Shown piece by piece: positions 15,089 to 22,053 of a DNA stretch of 23,259 nucleotides. This stretch comes from JAADHY01 sp964428935. Its GTDB lineage: Bacteria > Planctomycetota > Planctomycetia > Planctomycetales > Planctomycetaceae. A program made the translations under genes and the position numbers. The notes under the pieces were generated by a model. The model made no database searches. It was not told the origin of the DNA and worked only from the letters and a program-made list of their open reading frames with translations. Each line of letters opens with the position of its first letter. Positions within the stretch are counted from its first letter, which is position 1. Location: the NCBI GenBank assembly GCA_964428935.1, contig CAYSAG010000049.1, positions 1-23,259 of the forward strand, read 5' to 3'.

Positions 15089-16957
15089 ATGACAACGACG
15101 CCACAGTCGGCGGTCTGGGCGCTGCTCCTCTGCTCAACGGTCTCGTGTGGTTTGGTCGTGTGCGACCCAGCGCTGGCCCAAATTCGGTTCCGCCACCATC
15201 TTGTCGACCGCGCATTGCCCACCTCGTCGGGGGAACAGAACGCCGCCGGCACCGCGGCCGACGCGACGCCGAAACCGCCAGCAGCACGCTGGCTGCCAGT
15301 GGACCCTGAGGGCTGGAGCATCCTCAGGCCGGCCAAAGACAGCCGGCTGGTCTACGTAAGCAGCAGCAAGGGCGACGACAACTCGGCCCGCTTCTACACA
15401 CCCGGCGACCCGGTCATTGGGCCCGACCCCTTTCACCCGACCGGCCAGGTGCGGCCCTACAAAACGATTCGTGCGGCACTCGCCGTGGTGCGCGACGAAC
15501 ATCCTGACTGGCTGCTGCTCAAGCGCGGCGACACCTGGACCGAAGCCATTGGACCGGTGCCGAACGGGCGTTCGAAGCGAGAACCGTTCGTCGTCGCCTC
15601 GTACGGGTCGAACGGCCCGCGTCCGCAACTCAGACTGGACGGCGGGCGAGCCGGCGTCCGCCTTGCCAGTCGCAACGGCTTCCACGATGTGGCCATTGTC
15701 GGCCTGGAGTTCTACGTGCCCCGCAAAGACCCACGCTCGGCCCAATTCACAACCGACTGCGCCGCCAAGCCAGCCATTTGGGTCTACCTGAGCGGCAAAC
15801 GCCCGGCGGCTGGGCGGCGTCTGTTGGTCGAGGACTGCTGTCTGCGGTTTTGCGGCGTGGTCCTGCAAGTGACACGGGAGCGACGCGGAGAAAAACCGCC
15901 GGCCATTGCAGAAATCGTCTTCCGTCGCAATCTGGTGCTCGACAACTACAGCCGCACCAGCCACTGCCAAGGCACCTTTGCCGCGGGAATTTCGATGTTG
16001 CTCGAAGAAAACGTCTACGACCACAACGGCTGGCTGATCCAGGAACGGGGTAACCGCAAAGCGCGCGGTGGCGCGACCATGTTCAACCACAACACGTACT
16101 TCGCCGACTGCCACGACGTGGTGTTCCGAAACAACCTGTTCCTGCGTGCGTCCAGCGCGGGCAACAAGTGGACGGCCAACAGCGGCCCGGGCAGCGCCAG
16201 CAACTTGGTGATGGAAAACAACTTGTACGTAGAAGGCGAAATTGGGATCGGCATCGGCGGCAACACGCCCGGGCCGCTCCGGTTTCGAAACGTCCGAATC
16301 ACCAACAACGTCCTGATCGACATGGGCCGTGGTCGGCCCACGTTGAGGACACTGGGTTGGGGAGTCGACGTGACCGACTGGGACGGCGGCTTGATTGCCG
16401 GCAACGTTTTCGTTCAGCCGGTCCGGCCGGGCGTGCGAAACGTCCACTTGCTCAGCCTCGGAGCCTCGGACGCCACCGGCAAGTGCCGCAACGTGACGGT
16501 CAAAGACAACGTGTTCTGCGGCGGGCCGGTCTACCTGATCAAGAACGCCGACCGACTGAACGATGTGACTCTGACCGGCAACCGCTTCCTCATGCCTTGG
16601 GCCCAAGGACCGCTGATTCGTGCGGCCGGCGACTTGAGCGGCTGCAAGTTCTCGAACAACGTCTACTGGTCGACCCAGCCCGCAGACAAGTGGTTCCAAT
16701 TGGACGGCCAACCTGCGGACTTTGCGACGTGGGTCCGACGGTCCGGCGAGACGGGCTCCGCACGCCAAACCGTGCCGGTCCCCCAACCGGTTCCGACAAT
16801 CGAAAGCTACATGGCCCACCTTGGCCTGAAACCGACTCTGGAGGCCTTCGTCGCCGAAGTGCGCAAACAGTCGAGAACGAATTGGCGTCCCCAGTTCACC
16901 GCAGCGGCCGTCAACAATTGGGTTCGAAAAGCGTTCCGACTTGCTCCGAACCAGTAG
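15089..16957 (+). CDS. Secreted right-handed parallel beta-helix protein
   Basis: A 622-residue protein. The start at 15089 begins a signal peptide (MTTTPQSAVWALLLCSTV, cleavage probably after ALAQ). A GTG at 15035 overlapping the RNase R stop would add 18 residues and hide the leader, so it is less likely. A GGGAGAGG tract about 8 bases upstream can act as ribosome binding site. The opening VYVSSSKGDDNSA followed by YKTIRAALAVV is the classic start of pectin-lyase-fold proteins. Then come repeated coils with the N-N-x-[LF/V] pattern: FRRNLVLDN, MFNHNTYF, FRNNLFLR, MENNLYV, ITNNVLI, VKDNVF and LTGNRF. Such proteins bind or cleave polysaccharides. I see no unambiguous lyase catalytic triad, so enzyme activity is not claimed. 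It is the first gene of the secreted block on the right. Confidence 0.7.
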   Translation: MTTTPQSAVWALLLCSTVSCGLVVCDPALAQIRFRHHLVDRALPTSSGEQNAAGTAADATPKPPAARWLPVDPEGWSILRPAKDSRLVYVSSSKGDDNSARFYTPGDPVIGPDPFHPTGQVRPYKTIRAALAVVRDEHPDWLLLKRGDTWTEAIGPVPNGRSKREPFVVASYGSNGPRPQLRLDGGRAGVRLASRNGFHDVAIVGLEFYVPRKDPRSAQFTTDCAAKPAIWVYLSGKRPAAGRRLLVEDCCLRFCGVVLQVTRERRGEKPPAIAEIVFRRNLVLDNYSRTSHCQGTFAAGISMLLEENVYDHNGWLIQERGNRKARGGATMFNHNTYFADCHDVVFRNNLFLRASSAGNKWTANSGPGSASNLVMENNLYVEGEIGIGIGGNTPGPLRFRNVRITNNVLIDMGRGRPTLRTLGWGVDVTDWDGGLIAGNVFVQPVRPGVRNVHLLSLGASDATGKCRNVTVKDNVFCGGPVYLIKNADRLNDVTLTGNRFLMPWAQGPLIRAAGDLSGCKFSNNVYWSTQPADKWFQLDGQPADFATWVRRSGETGSARQTVPVPQPVPTIESYMAHLGLKPTLEAFVAEVRKQSRTNWRPQFTAAAVNNWVRKAFRLAPNQ

Positions 16958-17001
16958 ACCCTTATTTGGCGAAAAACGTGAACAACGTTCGCGCTTTTTG
17001 G

Positions 17002-17056
17002 AGTGCGGCAGTCTTCTGCCGCTTTGGATCCCAAAGCGGTGCAGGAGCACCGCACT
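17002..17056. repeat. Cloverleaf-like palindromic element (REP/terminator-like)
   Basis: An outer stem AGT/ACT encloses three perfect hairpins in a row: GCGGCAG-TCTT-CTGCCGC (17005-17022), TTTGG-ATC-CCAAA (17023-17035) and GCGGTGC-AGGA-GCACCGC (17036-17053). The two 7-base-pair arms differ in sequence yet each is fully paired. The whole is also one imperfect 26-base inverted repeat. It starts 44 bases after the beta-helix stop codon, so it may terminate that transcript or protect its 3' end, or be an extragenic palindromic repeat. Confidence 0.65.
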
Positions 17057-17083
17057 GCAAACCGCGTCCACGTACGGATACCA

Positions 17084-17096
17084 AGGGCGGAGCCCT
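17084..17096. repeat. Small hairpin AGGGC-GGA-GCCCT
   Basis: A perfect 5-base-pair stem with loop GGA, 27 bases after the cloverleaf-like element. It shares the GGA loop with the hairpin at 17176-17188, suggesting pieces of related extragenic repeats. It is short enough to arise by chance in GC-rich DNA. Confidence 0.3.
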
Positions 17097-17175
17097 CGGC
17101 TAGTATCTTAGTGCATCGGGATCTCTCCAGCGGACGCGCATTCTGTGGGTCAGCTTTTCCAGACTGACGGTCGTC

Positions 17176-17188
17176 GGGCTGGAAGCCC
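17176..17188. repeat. Small hairpin GGGCT-GGA-AGCCC
   Basis: A perfect 5-base-pair stem with loop GGA in the same intergenic region as the other hairpins. The flank (CCACGTACTT) follows directly. It may belong to the same repeat family as 17084-17096. Confidence 0.3.
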
Positions 17189-17432
17189 CACGTACTTGGT
17201 TGCGGCCACCGGCCGCGTCGAGAGACAATCCGAGGGTCTCCAGCTGCCATGGTGCTTCGTCTCGGTCCGCCGGCAACTGGCGTCGGTTCACTCGGCCAAC
17301 TCCATCTTTCGCGGAGCAAAGCCCTCGGTCGCGTCTTGCCTGCTGGCTCCTCGGCAGATTTGAAGACAGCCTCTCAAATCCACTAACCTTGTCGCGAAGT
17401 GTTCTCGGCCAACGGCCGTCGAACGGAGATCG

Positions 17433-17440
17433 AAGGAGGT
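17433..17440 (+). promoter_or_regulatory. Strong ribosome binding site of the multidomain gene
   Basis: AAGGAGGT is a full anti-16S match, 7 bases before the ATG at 17448. It selects that ATG over the GTG at 17439, which lies inside the site. Confidence 0.75.
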
Positions 17441-17447
17441 GTCGGCG

Positions 17448-20400
17448 ATGAGAACGACCATAACGCACCGATGGCCGCTCAGCGTCTTTCTGTCTGCAGT
17501 GGTTCTTCTGCCCGGTGGCCGTCTGCTCGCCGAGGAACCGACGCCGTACTACCACAGGTTGCAGACGTGGTTCGAGTCGATGCTTCGGTCGCGAGAGGAG
17601 CTGCTGCGGCTGGAGCGGGCCGGGCAGCAGGTTCGCGGCTTGGAGCCCGTGGTCGTCAGCCGTATGGGTTACGGCGAGCCAGCCAAACGGGTTCGCATCC
17701 GGGTGCACGGAGCGCAGGAATTGTACTTGATCGTCACCGGCGCGCCGGACGTGGTTCGTGCAGCAGGCACGTGGGGCAACGCCAAGCTGATTGACCAGCA
17801 CGGCCGGCAGACCTGGGCCTGCCATGTGAAGGGCACGGAGTTTTATTGGGGACGCCACGAAACCGACAAGAATCTGCACGCAGGCGTCAACGGGTCTCTT
17901 TCCATTGCTGGCCAGCGATTTGAGCACGGCATTCATATGTACGCTGAGTGTGCGGCGAGAATTCCGCTGGAGGGAAGGTACGAATGGTTTGAGGCCTGGG
18001 TCGGCGTCGACGATTGGGTCAAAGGACCGGCCACGGTCCGGTTCATCATTGGCGGGCCGGGAACGTTCGCCCGCGAGGCACTTTGGCAGCAGCTGAAGTT
18101 GGACTTCAGCCAGGAACAGCCGCGGCGGGAAATGAAGTGGGAGTACGAGGACCGGATCTGGGAGACAGACTGGCAACCGGGTGACTTCTCCGAGCTGGCC
18201 CGTCGCTACGCCGCCGCCTCTCGGCGCGTCCCAGAGCTGCAGGCTCAGGCCCAGCGTTTAGCCGAATCGGTCGTTGACCTGTCTGGACTGCAACGGGCTC
18301 GAGCGATCTACCTGCAGTCGCGGCGGCTGGACCGCGCGTTGCATCGCGCCGATTCGTTAAATCGCGAAGGGCTGCGACTCGCCATCGAGGACCTCCGGCG
18401 CACCTTTGGGAGGCGCTACCCGCGCGCCGACCAGTTCCTGCAACAGCTCGCCCAGCTAGAGACCGAGTTGGAGAAGCTTCTTCCGCGCTGCCGGCGCGAC
18501 CGGCGGCTGCAAGACCTGCAGCGGCTGGCCGCGCTGGTCGACCGTTTCGACAGCCTGCAACGCCAGGCTTTGCTGGCCAATCCACTGCTCGATTTCGACC
18601 GGCTGCTCGTCGTTCAGCGCAAACCAGACGGAGACCCCCGGCGTGTCCACGGTCACTATGCTAAGGGGTACAGTTTAGGCGAGTACCTGGGGCTGCCGCG
18701 GCAGAGTTCGAAGTGCAATCCGAACATCGCACGCCCGATCGGCTGGGACAACCGAATCGCCATACTCCAGCCGGTCCGCCCCGACGGACGCTTGCAGACG
18801 CTGTTCCGGCCGTCGGGCGAGGAGCTCGTTCTGGATGTGGACCTGAACTACGACGCCGACCGACTGCTGTTTTCCATGCCCGATCCAAACGGCCGCTGGC
18901 GAATCTGGGAGCTCGACATCGCAACGGGCCAGATGCGCCGTCTCCCCAAAGACCCTCACCCACTGGTCGACTACTACGACCCCTGCTACTTGCCGGACGG
19001 CGACATCGTTTTCTGCTCGACCGCCCCGTTTCAAGGCGTGCCGTGCAACCCCGGCGTCATTGTGGGCATGCTGTACCGCATGAGCCCGGACGGGTCGAAC
19101 GTTCGGCAGCTCTGCTTTGAGCAGGACCATGACTATTGCCCTTCGATCTTGAACGACGGCCGTGTGCTCTACCTCCGTTGGGACTACACCGACACGCCGC
19201 ACGTCTGGAATCGCATGCTCTTCGCCATGAACCCGGACGGAACGGGCCAAGTCGAGTACTACGGAAACAATTCGTACTGGCCGAACGCGATTTTCTACGC
19301 GCGAGCCATTCCCGGACACCCGACCAAAATCGTTGGCATTGTGACCGGCCACCACATGGGACGGGTCGGTGAGTTGGTCATTTTCGATCCGGCGAAGGGA
19401 AAGAAAGAAACGGCGGGTGTCGTGCAGCGGATCCCAGGGCGAGGCCAGCCAGTCGAACCGGAGATCGAGGACAAGCTGACAGAGCACAGCTGGCCCAAGT
19501 TTCTGCATCCCTGGCCGCTCAGCGACAAGTATTTTCTCGTCTCGTGCAAGCCGACGCCGGACGACTTGTGGGGCATCTACCTGGTCGACGTGTTTGACAA
19601 CCTTGTGTTGATCAAGCAAGTGGAAGGCTACGCGTTGATGGAGCCGATTCCACTGAAAAAACGCCCCCGGCCGCCGATCATTCGGGGCAACGGCCGAGTG
19701 AAGAGCGGCGAGGCGTTCGTGCATGTCTTGGATGCGGCTTCCGGACCGGGCATGAAAGGCATTCCCCGAGGCGCCGTGAAGCAGCTCCGCATCTTCACCT
19801 ACCACTTCGCCTACCGCTACCAAGCGGGCATTCGCGACCGCGTCGGAGTTGACGGGCCGTGGGAAATCAAGCGGGTGCTGGGAACGGTGCCCGTGCACGA
19901 GGACGGTTCGGCTTTCTTCCGTATTCCAGCCAAAATCCCGATTTCCGTACAGCCACTCGACGCCGATGGCCGGGCTCTGGCTCTCATGCGCAGCTGGATG
20001 ACGGCCATGCCGGGCGAGACGTTGACATGCGTCGGATGTCATGAGCAGGAGAAACCGACGGCGCCGCCAAACCGACTGACCCGCGCGCTGACGCATGGCC
20101 CGGACTCCATTCGGCCGTGGCTGGGCCCGCCGCGAAACTTCGACTTCCTGCACGAGGTCCAGCCGGTCTTGGACAAGTACTGCGTCGGCTGCCACAACGG
20201 TCGGACGAAGGTCAACGGCCGACTCGCCTCGCCCGACCTGCGTCGCGACCAAGGGTTCCTTTACGTCTACCGGCATGGGGATCCGAAGCTGCGCAAAGTG
20301 CCCGCCCAGCGGAAAGACGAAGTCTACGGCAAACACCACGGGCTGTTTCCACCCAGTTACGTTGAGCTGCGGCGGTTCGTGCGGGTTGGCGGATTGGAAA

Positions 20401-21653
20401 GTGACCTCCGGTTGCTGAACCCAATGGAATTCCACGCGAGCACGTCCGAGCTGGTGCAGATGCTCGAAAAAGGCCACTACAACGTGCGATTGGACGACGA
20501 AGCCTGGAGCCGGCTTGTGACGTGGATCGACCTGAACGCTCCCTGTCACGGCACCTGGCACCAGTTCACACCGATCCCCAAACCGGCCGACCAGCGACGG
20601 CTCCGTGTCGAACTTCGCAAGAAGTACCAGGGCGGACCGACCGAAGATTGGGACGAGCCGCTGCCGCCTGCGCCACATGTCGAGCCGGTCCGGCCGGCTC
20701 CCCTGCCCACCAAAACGGCCAAGACCCCTACCTGCGAAGGCTGGCCGTTCAGCCCCGAAGAAGCTCGCCGTCGCCAGAAATCGCAACTCGGCCCTGTCAC
20801 CCGAACAATCGAGCTGGCTGAAGGCGTGACCATGGAGTTTGTCCGCATTCCGGCCGGCCGGTTTGTCATGGGGTCGACGGAGGGCGAAGCGGACGAGTCA
20901 CCTCCCACGGTCGTCGAAATTCGCCAGCCGTTCTGGATGTCCAAGCACGAAGTGACCAACGCGCAGTACGCGCTCTTCGACCCCCAGCACGACAGCCGCT
21001 TCGAACACCGTGGCTCCTGGATCTTCGGCGAACCGTACCTCGGCTGGCCGCTGAACAGGCCGGAGCAGCCGGTGGTGCGAGTGTCGTGGAAAGAGGCGAT
21101 GGCGTTTTGCCGCTGGCTGTCCGACCGGCTCGGAACGCAGGTGACTTTGCCAACTGAGGCTGAGTGGGAGTACGCGTGCCGAGCGGGGGCGGCAACGCCG
21201 TTCTTCTTCGGCGACTTGAATTGCGACTTCGGCAAATGGGCCAACATGGCGGACCGGTCGATCCGGAAGCTGGCTGACGAGAGCTGGGGGCCGAAACCGC
21301 CCGACATCGTGCCGCGGGACGATCGATTCGACGACGGCTGTTTGGTCACCGCGCCGGTCGGTAGCTACCGGCCCAATCCGTGGGGCCTGTTCGACATGCA
21401 CGGCAATGTCGCCGAGTGGACCCGAACGCTCTACCGCCCCTACCCGTACCACGAAGACGACGGCCGCAACGCCGTGGTGCCCACCGGCCGGTATGTGGTC
21501 CGCGGCGGCTCCTGGCGCGACCGGCCCAAACGCTGTCGCTCCGCCTTCCGCTTGGCCTACAGAGCGTACCAGAAAGTCTTCAACGTCGGCTTCCGTGTCG
21601 TCTGCAAGCGCTTGCCGGACGACGCAGAACTAGCCGTAACCGACCGAAACTAA
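17448..21653 (+). CDS. Secreted NPCBM / HzsA-like propeller / two-CxxCH / SUMF1 fusion protein
   Basis: A 1401-residue protein. The signal peptide is basic then hydrophobic (WPLSVFLSAVVLLPGG, cleavage probably after LLAEE or LLA). Residues about 83-205 match the NPCBM carbohydrate-binding pattern (GIHMYAECAARIPLEG, then WVGVDDWVKGPATVRFIIGG). Residues about 230-385 are helical, Leu/Arg/Gln-rich, probably coiled-coil. Residues about 430-720 form a WD40/TolB-like propeller of the kind found in the hydrazine synthase alpha middle domain (YDPCYLPDGDIVFCSTAPF, MSPDGSNVRQL, MNPDGTGQ). The segment EDGSAFFRIPAKIP to RSWMTAMPGE leads into CVGCH (861-865), and FDFLHEVQPVLDKY into CVGCH (912-916), two potential covalent c-heme sites. 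A Pro-rich linker (about 1085-1110) precedes a SUMF1/FGE-sulfatase domain (about 1127-1398: RIPAGRFVMGS, LPTEAEWEYACRAG, GNVAEWTR, VVRGGSW). In that domain one of the two FGE catalytic Cys positions is Asp1358 and the other is Cys1363. It therefore is probably not a true formylglycine-generating enzyme. A periplasmic or surface redox and glycan-binding role is inferred; the substrate is unknown. Confidence 0.8.
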   Translation: MRTTITHRWPLSVFLSAVVLLPGGRLLAEEPTPYYHRLQTWFESMLRSREELLRLERAGQQVRGLEPVVVSRMGYGEPAKRVRIRVHGAQELYLIVTGAPDVVRAAGTWGNAKLIDQHGRQTWACHVKGTEFYWGRHETDKNLHAGVNGSLSIAGQRFEHGIHMYAECAARIPLEGRYEWFEAWVGVDDWVKGPATVRFIIGGPGTFAREALWQQLKLDFSQEQPRREMKWEYEDRIWETDWQPGDFSELARRYAAASRRVPELQAQAQRLAESVVDLSGLQRARAIYLQSRRLDRALHRADSLNREGLRLAIEDLRRTFGRRYPRADQFLQQLAQLETELEKLLPRCRRDRRLQDLQRLAALVDRFDSLQRQALLANPLLDFDRLLVVQRKPDGDPRRVHGHYAKGYSLGEYLGLPRQSSKCNPNIARPIGWDNRIAILQPVRPDGRLQTLFRPSGEELVLDVDLNYDADRLLFSMPDPNGRWRIWELDIATGQMRRLPKDPHPLVDYYDPCYLPDGDIVFCSTAPFQGVPCNPGVIVGMLYRMSPDGSNVRQLCFEQDHDYCPSILNDGRVLYLRWDYTDTPHVWNRMLFAMNPDGTGQVEYYGNNSYWPNAIFYARAIPGHPTKIVGIVTGHHMGRVGELVIFDPAKGKKETAGVVQRIPGRGQPVEPEIEDKLTEHSWPKFLHPWPLSDKYFLVSCKPTPDDLWGIYLVDVFDNLVLIKQVEGYALMEPIPLKKRPRPPIIRGNGRVKSGEAFVHVLDAASGPGMKGIPRGAVKQLRIFTYHFAYRYQAGIRDRVGVDGPWEIKRVLGTVPVHEDGSAFFRIPAKIPISVQPLDADGRALALMRSWMTAMPGETLTCVGCHEQEKPTAPPNRLTRALTHGPDSIRPWLGPPRNFDFLHEVQPVLDKYCVGCHNGRTKVNGRLASPDLRRDQGFLYVYRHGDPKLRKVPAQRKDEVYGKHHGLFPPSYVELRRFVRVGGLESDLRLLNPMEFHASTSELVQMLEKGHYNVRLDDEAWSRLVTWIDLNAPCHGTWHQFTPIPKPADQRRLRVELRKKYQGGPTEDWDEPLPPAPHVEPVRPAPLPTKTAKTPTCEGWPFSPEEARRRQKSQLGPVTRTIELAEGVTMEFVRIPAGRFVMGSTEGEADESPPTVVEIRQPFWMSKHEVTNAQYALFDPQHDSRFEHRGSWIFGEPYLGWPLNRPEQPVVRVSWKEAMAFCRWLSDRLGTQVTLPTEAEWEYACRAGAATPFFFGDLNCDFGKWANMADRSIRKLADESWGPKPPDIVPRDDRFDDGCLVTAPVGSYRPNPWGLFDMHGNVAEWTRTLYRPYPYHEDDGRNAVVPTGRYVVRGGSWRDRPKRCRSAFRLAYRAYQKVFNVGFRVVCKRLPDDAELAVTDRN

Positions 21654-22053
21654 AACTCAGGCCCCCGTAAAGCCGAGACAGGACGGGCGTTGAGCCGGTC
21701 GTTCGGGGCGTGCCGAACAGACCGGCTCGCCTCCCCTTGCCCTCCACCCGCTCGCCGACGCGGGACACTCCGCCGGCCCCGCGAACACTTCACCGCCTCC
21801 CAACATGCCGTCTAGGGAAGGCCCCGCCGCCAAGAGGGGCGTGGGAGCGGTGCCGGGCTGCGGTGGGCTGCGCAACCGAGCTAAGTCGTAGGACGACCCC
21901 AGGACGTTCGGTACCCGTTCTGCGTCCGACACTGGGCCCCTGCAAAGGGACGTCCGCTTGGAAAGCAGTTCTGCTGATTGCGCCGTCTCCCTTCGGCGTG
22001 CCGAGCGTCTTGTTGCCCGCACACCGCGGCACGTCCGCTGTAATCTGAGCGCA
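21654..22053. other. Intergenic region between convergent genes
   Basis: There are 400 bases between the stops of two converging genes. A minus-strand frame of 121 codons (21657-22022) is open but has no ribosome binding site or recognisable content. I expected a bidirectional terminator but see no clear stem with a T-run, and no RNA gene. Confidence 0.4.

Larger units (their letters stand above)
16958..17447. other. Repeat-bearing intergenic region before the multidomain gene
   Basis: There are 490 bases with no gene. The first half holds a compact cluster of short perfect hairpins (17002-17056, 17084-17096, 17176-17188). The second half runs to a very good ribosome binding site at 17433-17440. 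GATC sites reappear here at normal frequency. A weak TTGAAG followed by TAACCT around 17360-17389 could be a promoter but is not convincing. Confidence 0.5.

Noticed and set aside
13050..15287. 745-codon open frame antisense to RNase R
   Set aside because: The sense strand encodes a full RNase R. The antisense product has no recognisable family.
15134..17071. 645-codon minus-strand frame opposite the beta-helix gene
   Set aside because: No leader, motif or ribosome binding site. The sense protein has a signal peptide and beta-helix repeats.
18675..20786. 703-codon minus-strand frame opposite the multidomain gene
   Set aside because: The sense frame has CxxCH, propeller and SUMF1 signatures; the antisense has none.
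21825..21842. Possible terminator stem in CCCCGCCGCCAAGAGGGG
   Set aside because: Only a 4-base stem with a 10-base loop and no T-run on either strand.
21657..22022. 121-codon minus-strand frame in the convergent intergenic region
   Set aside because: No ribosome binding site, no recognisable fold, Arg/Pro/Ser-rich composition.
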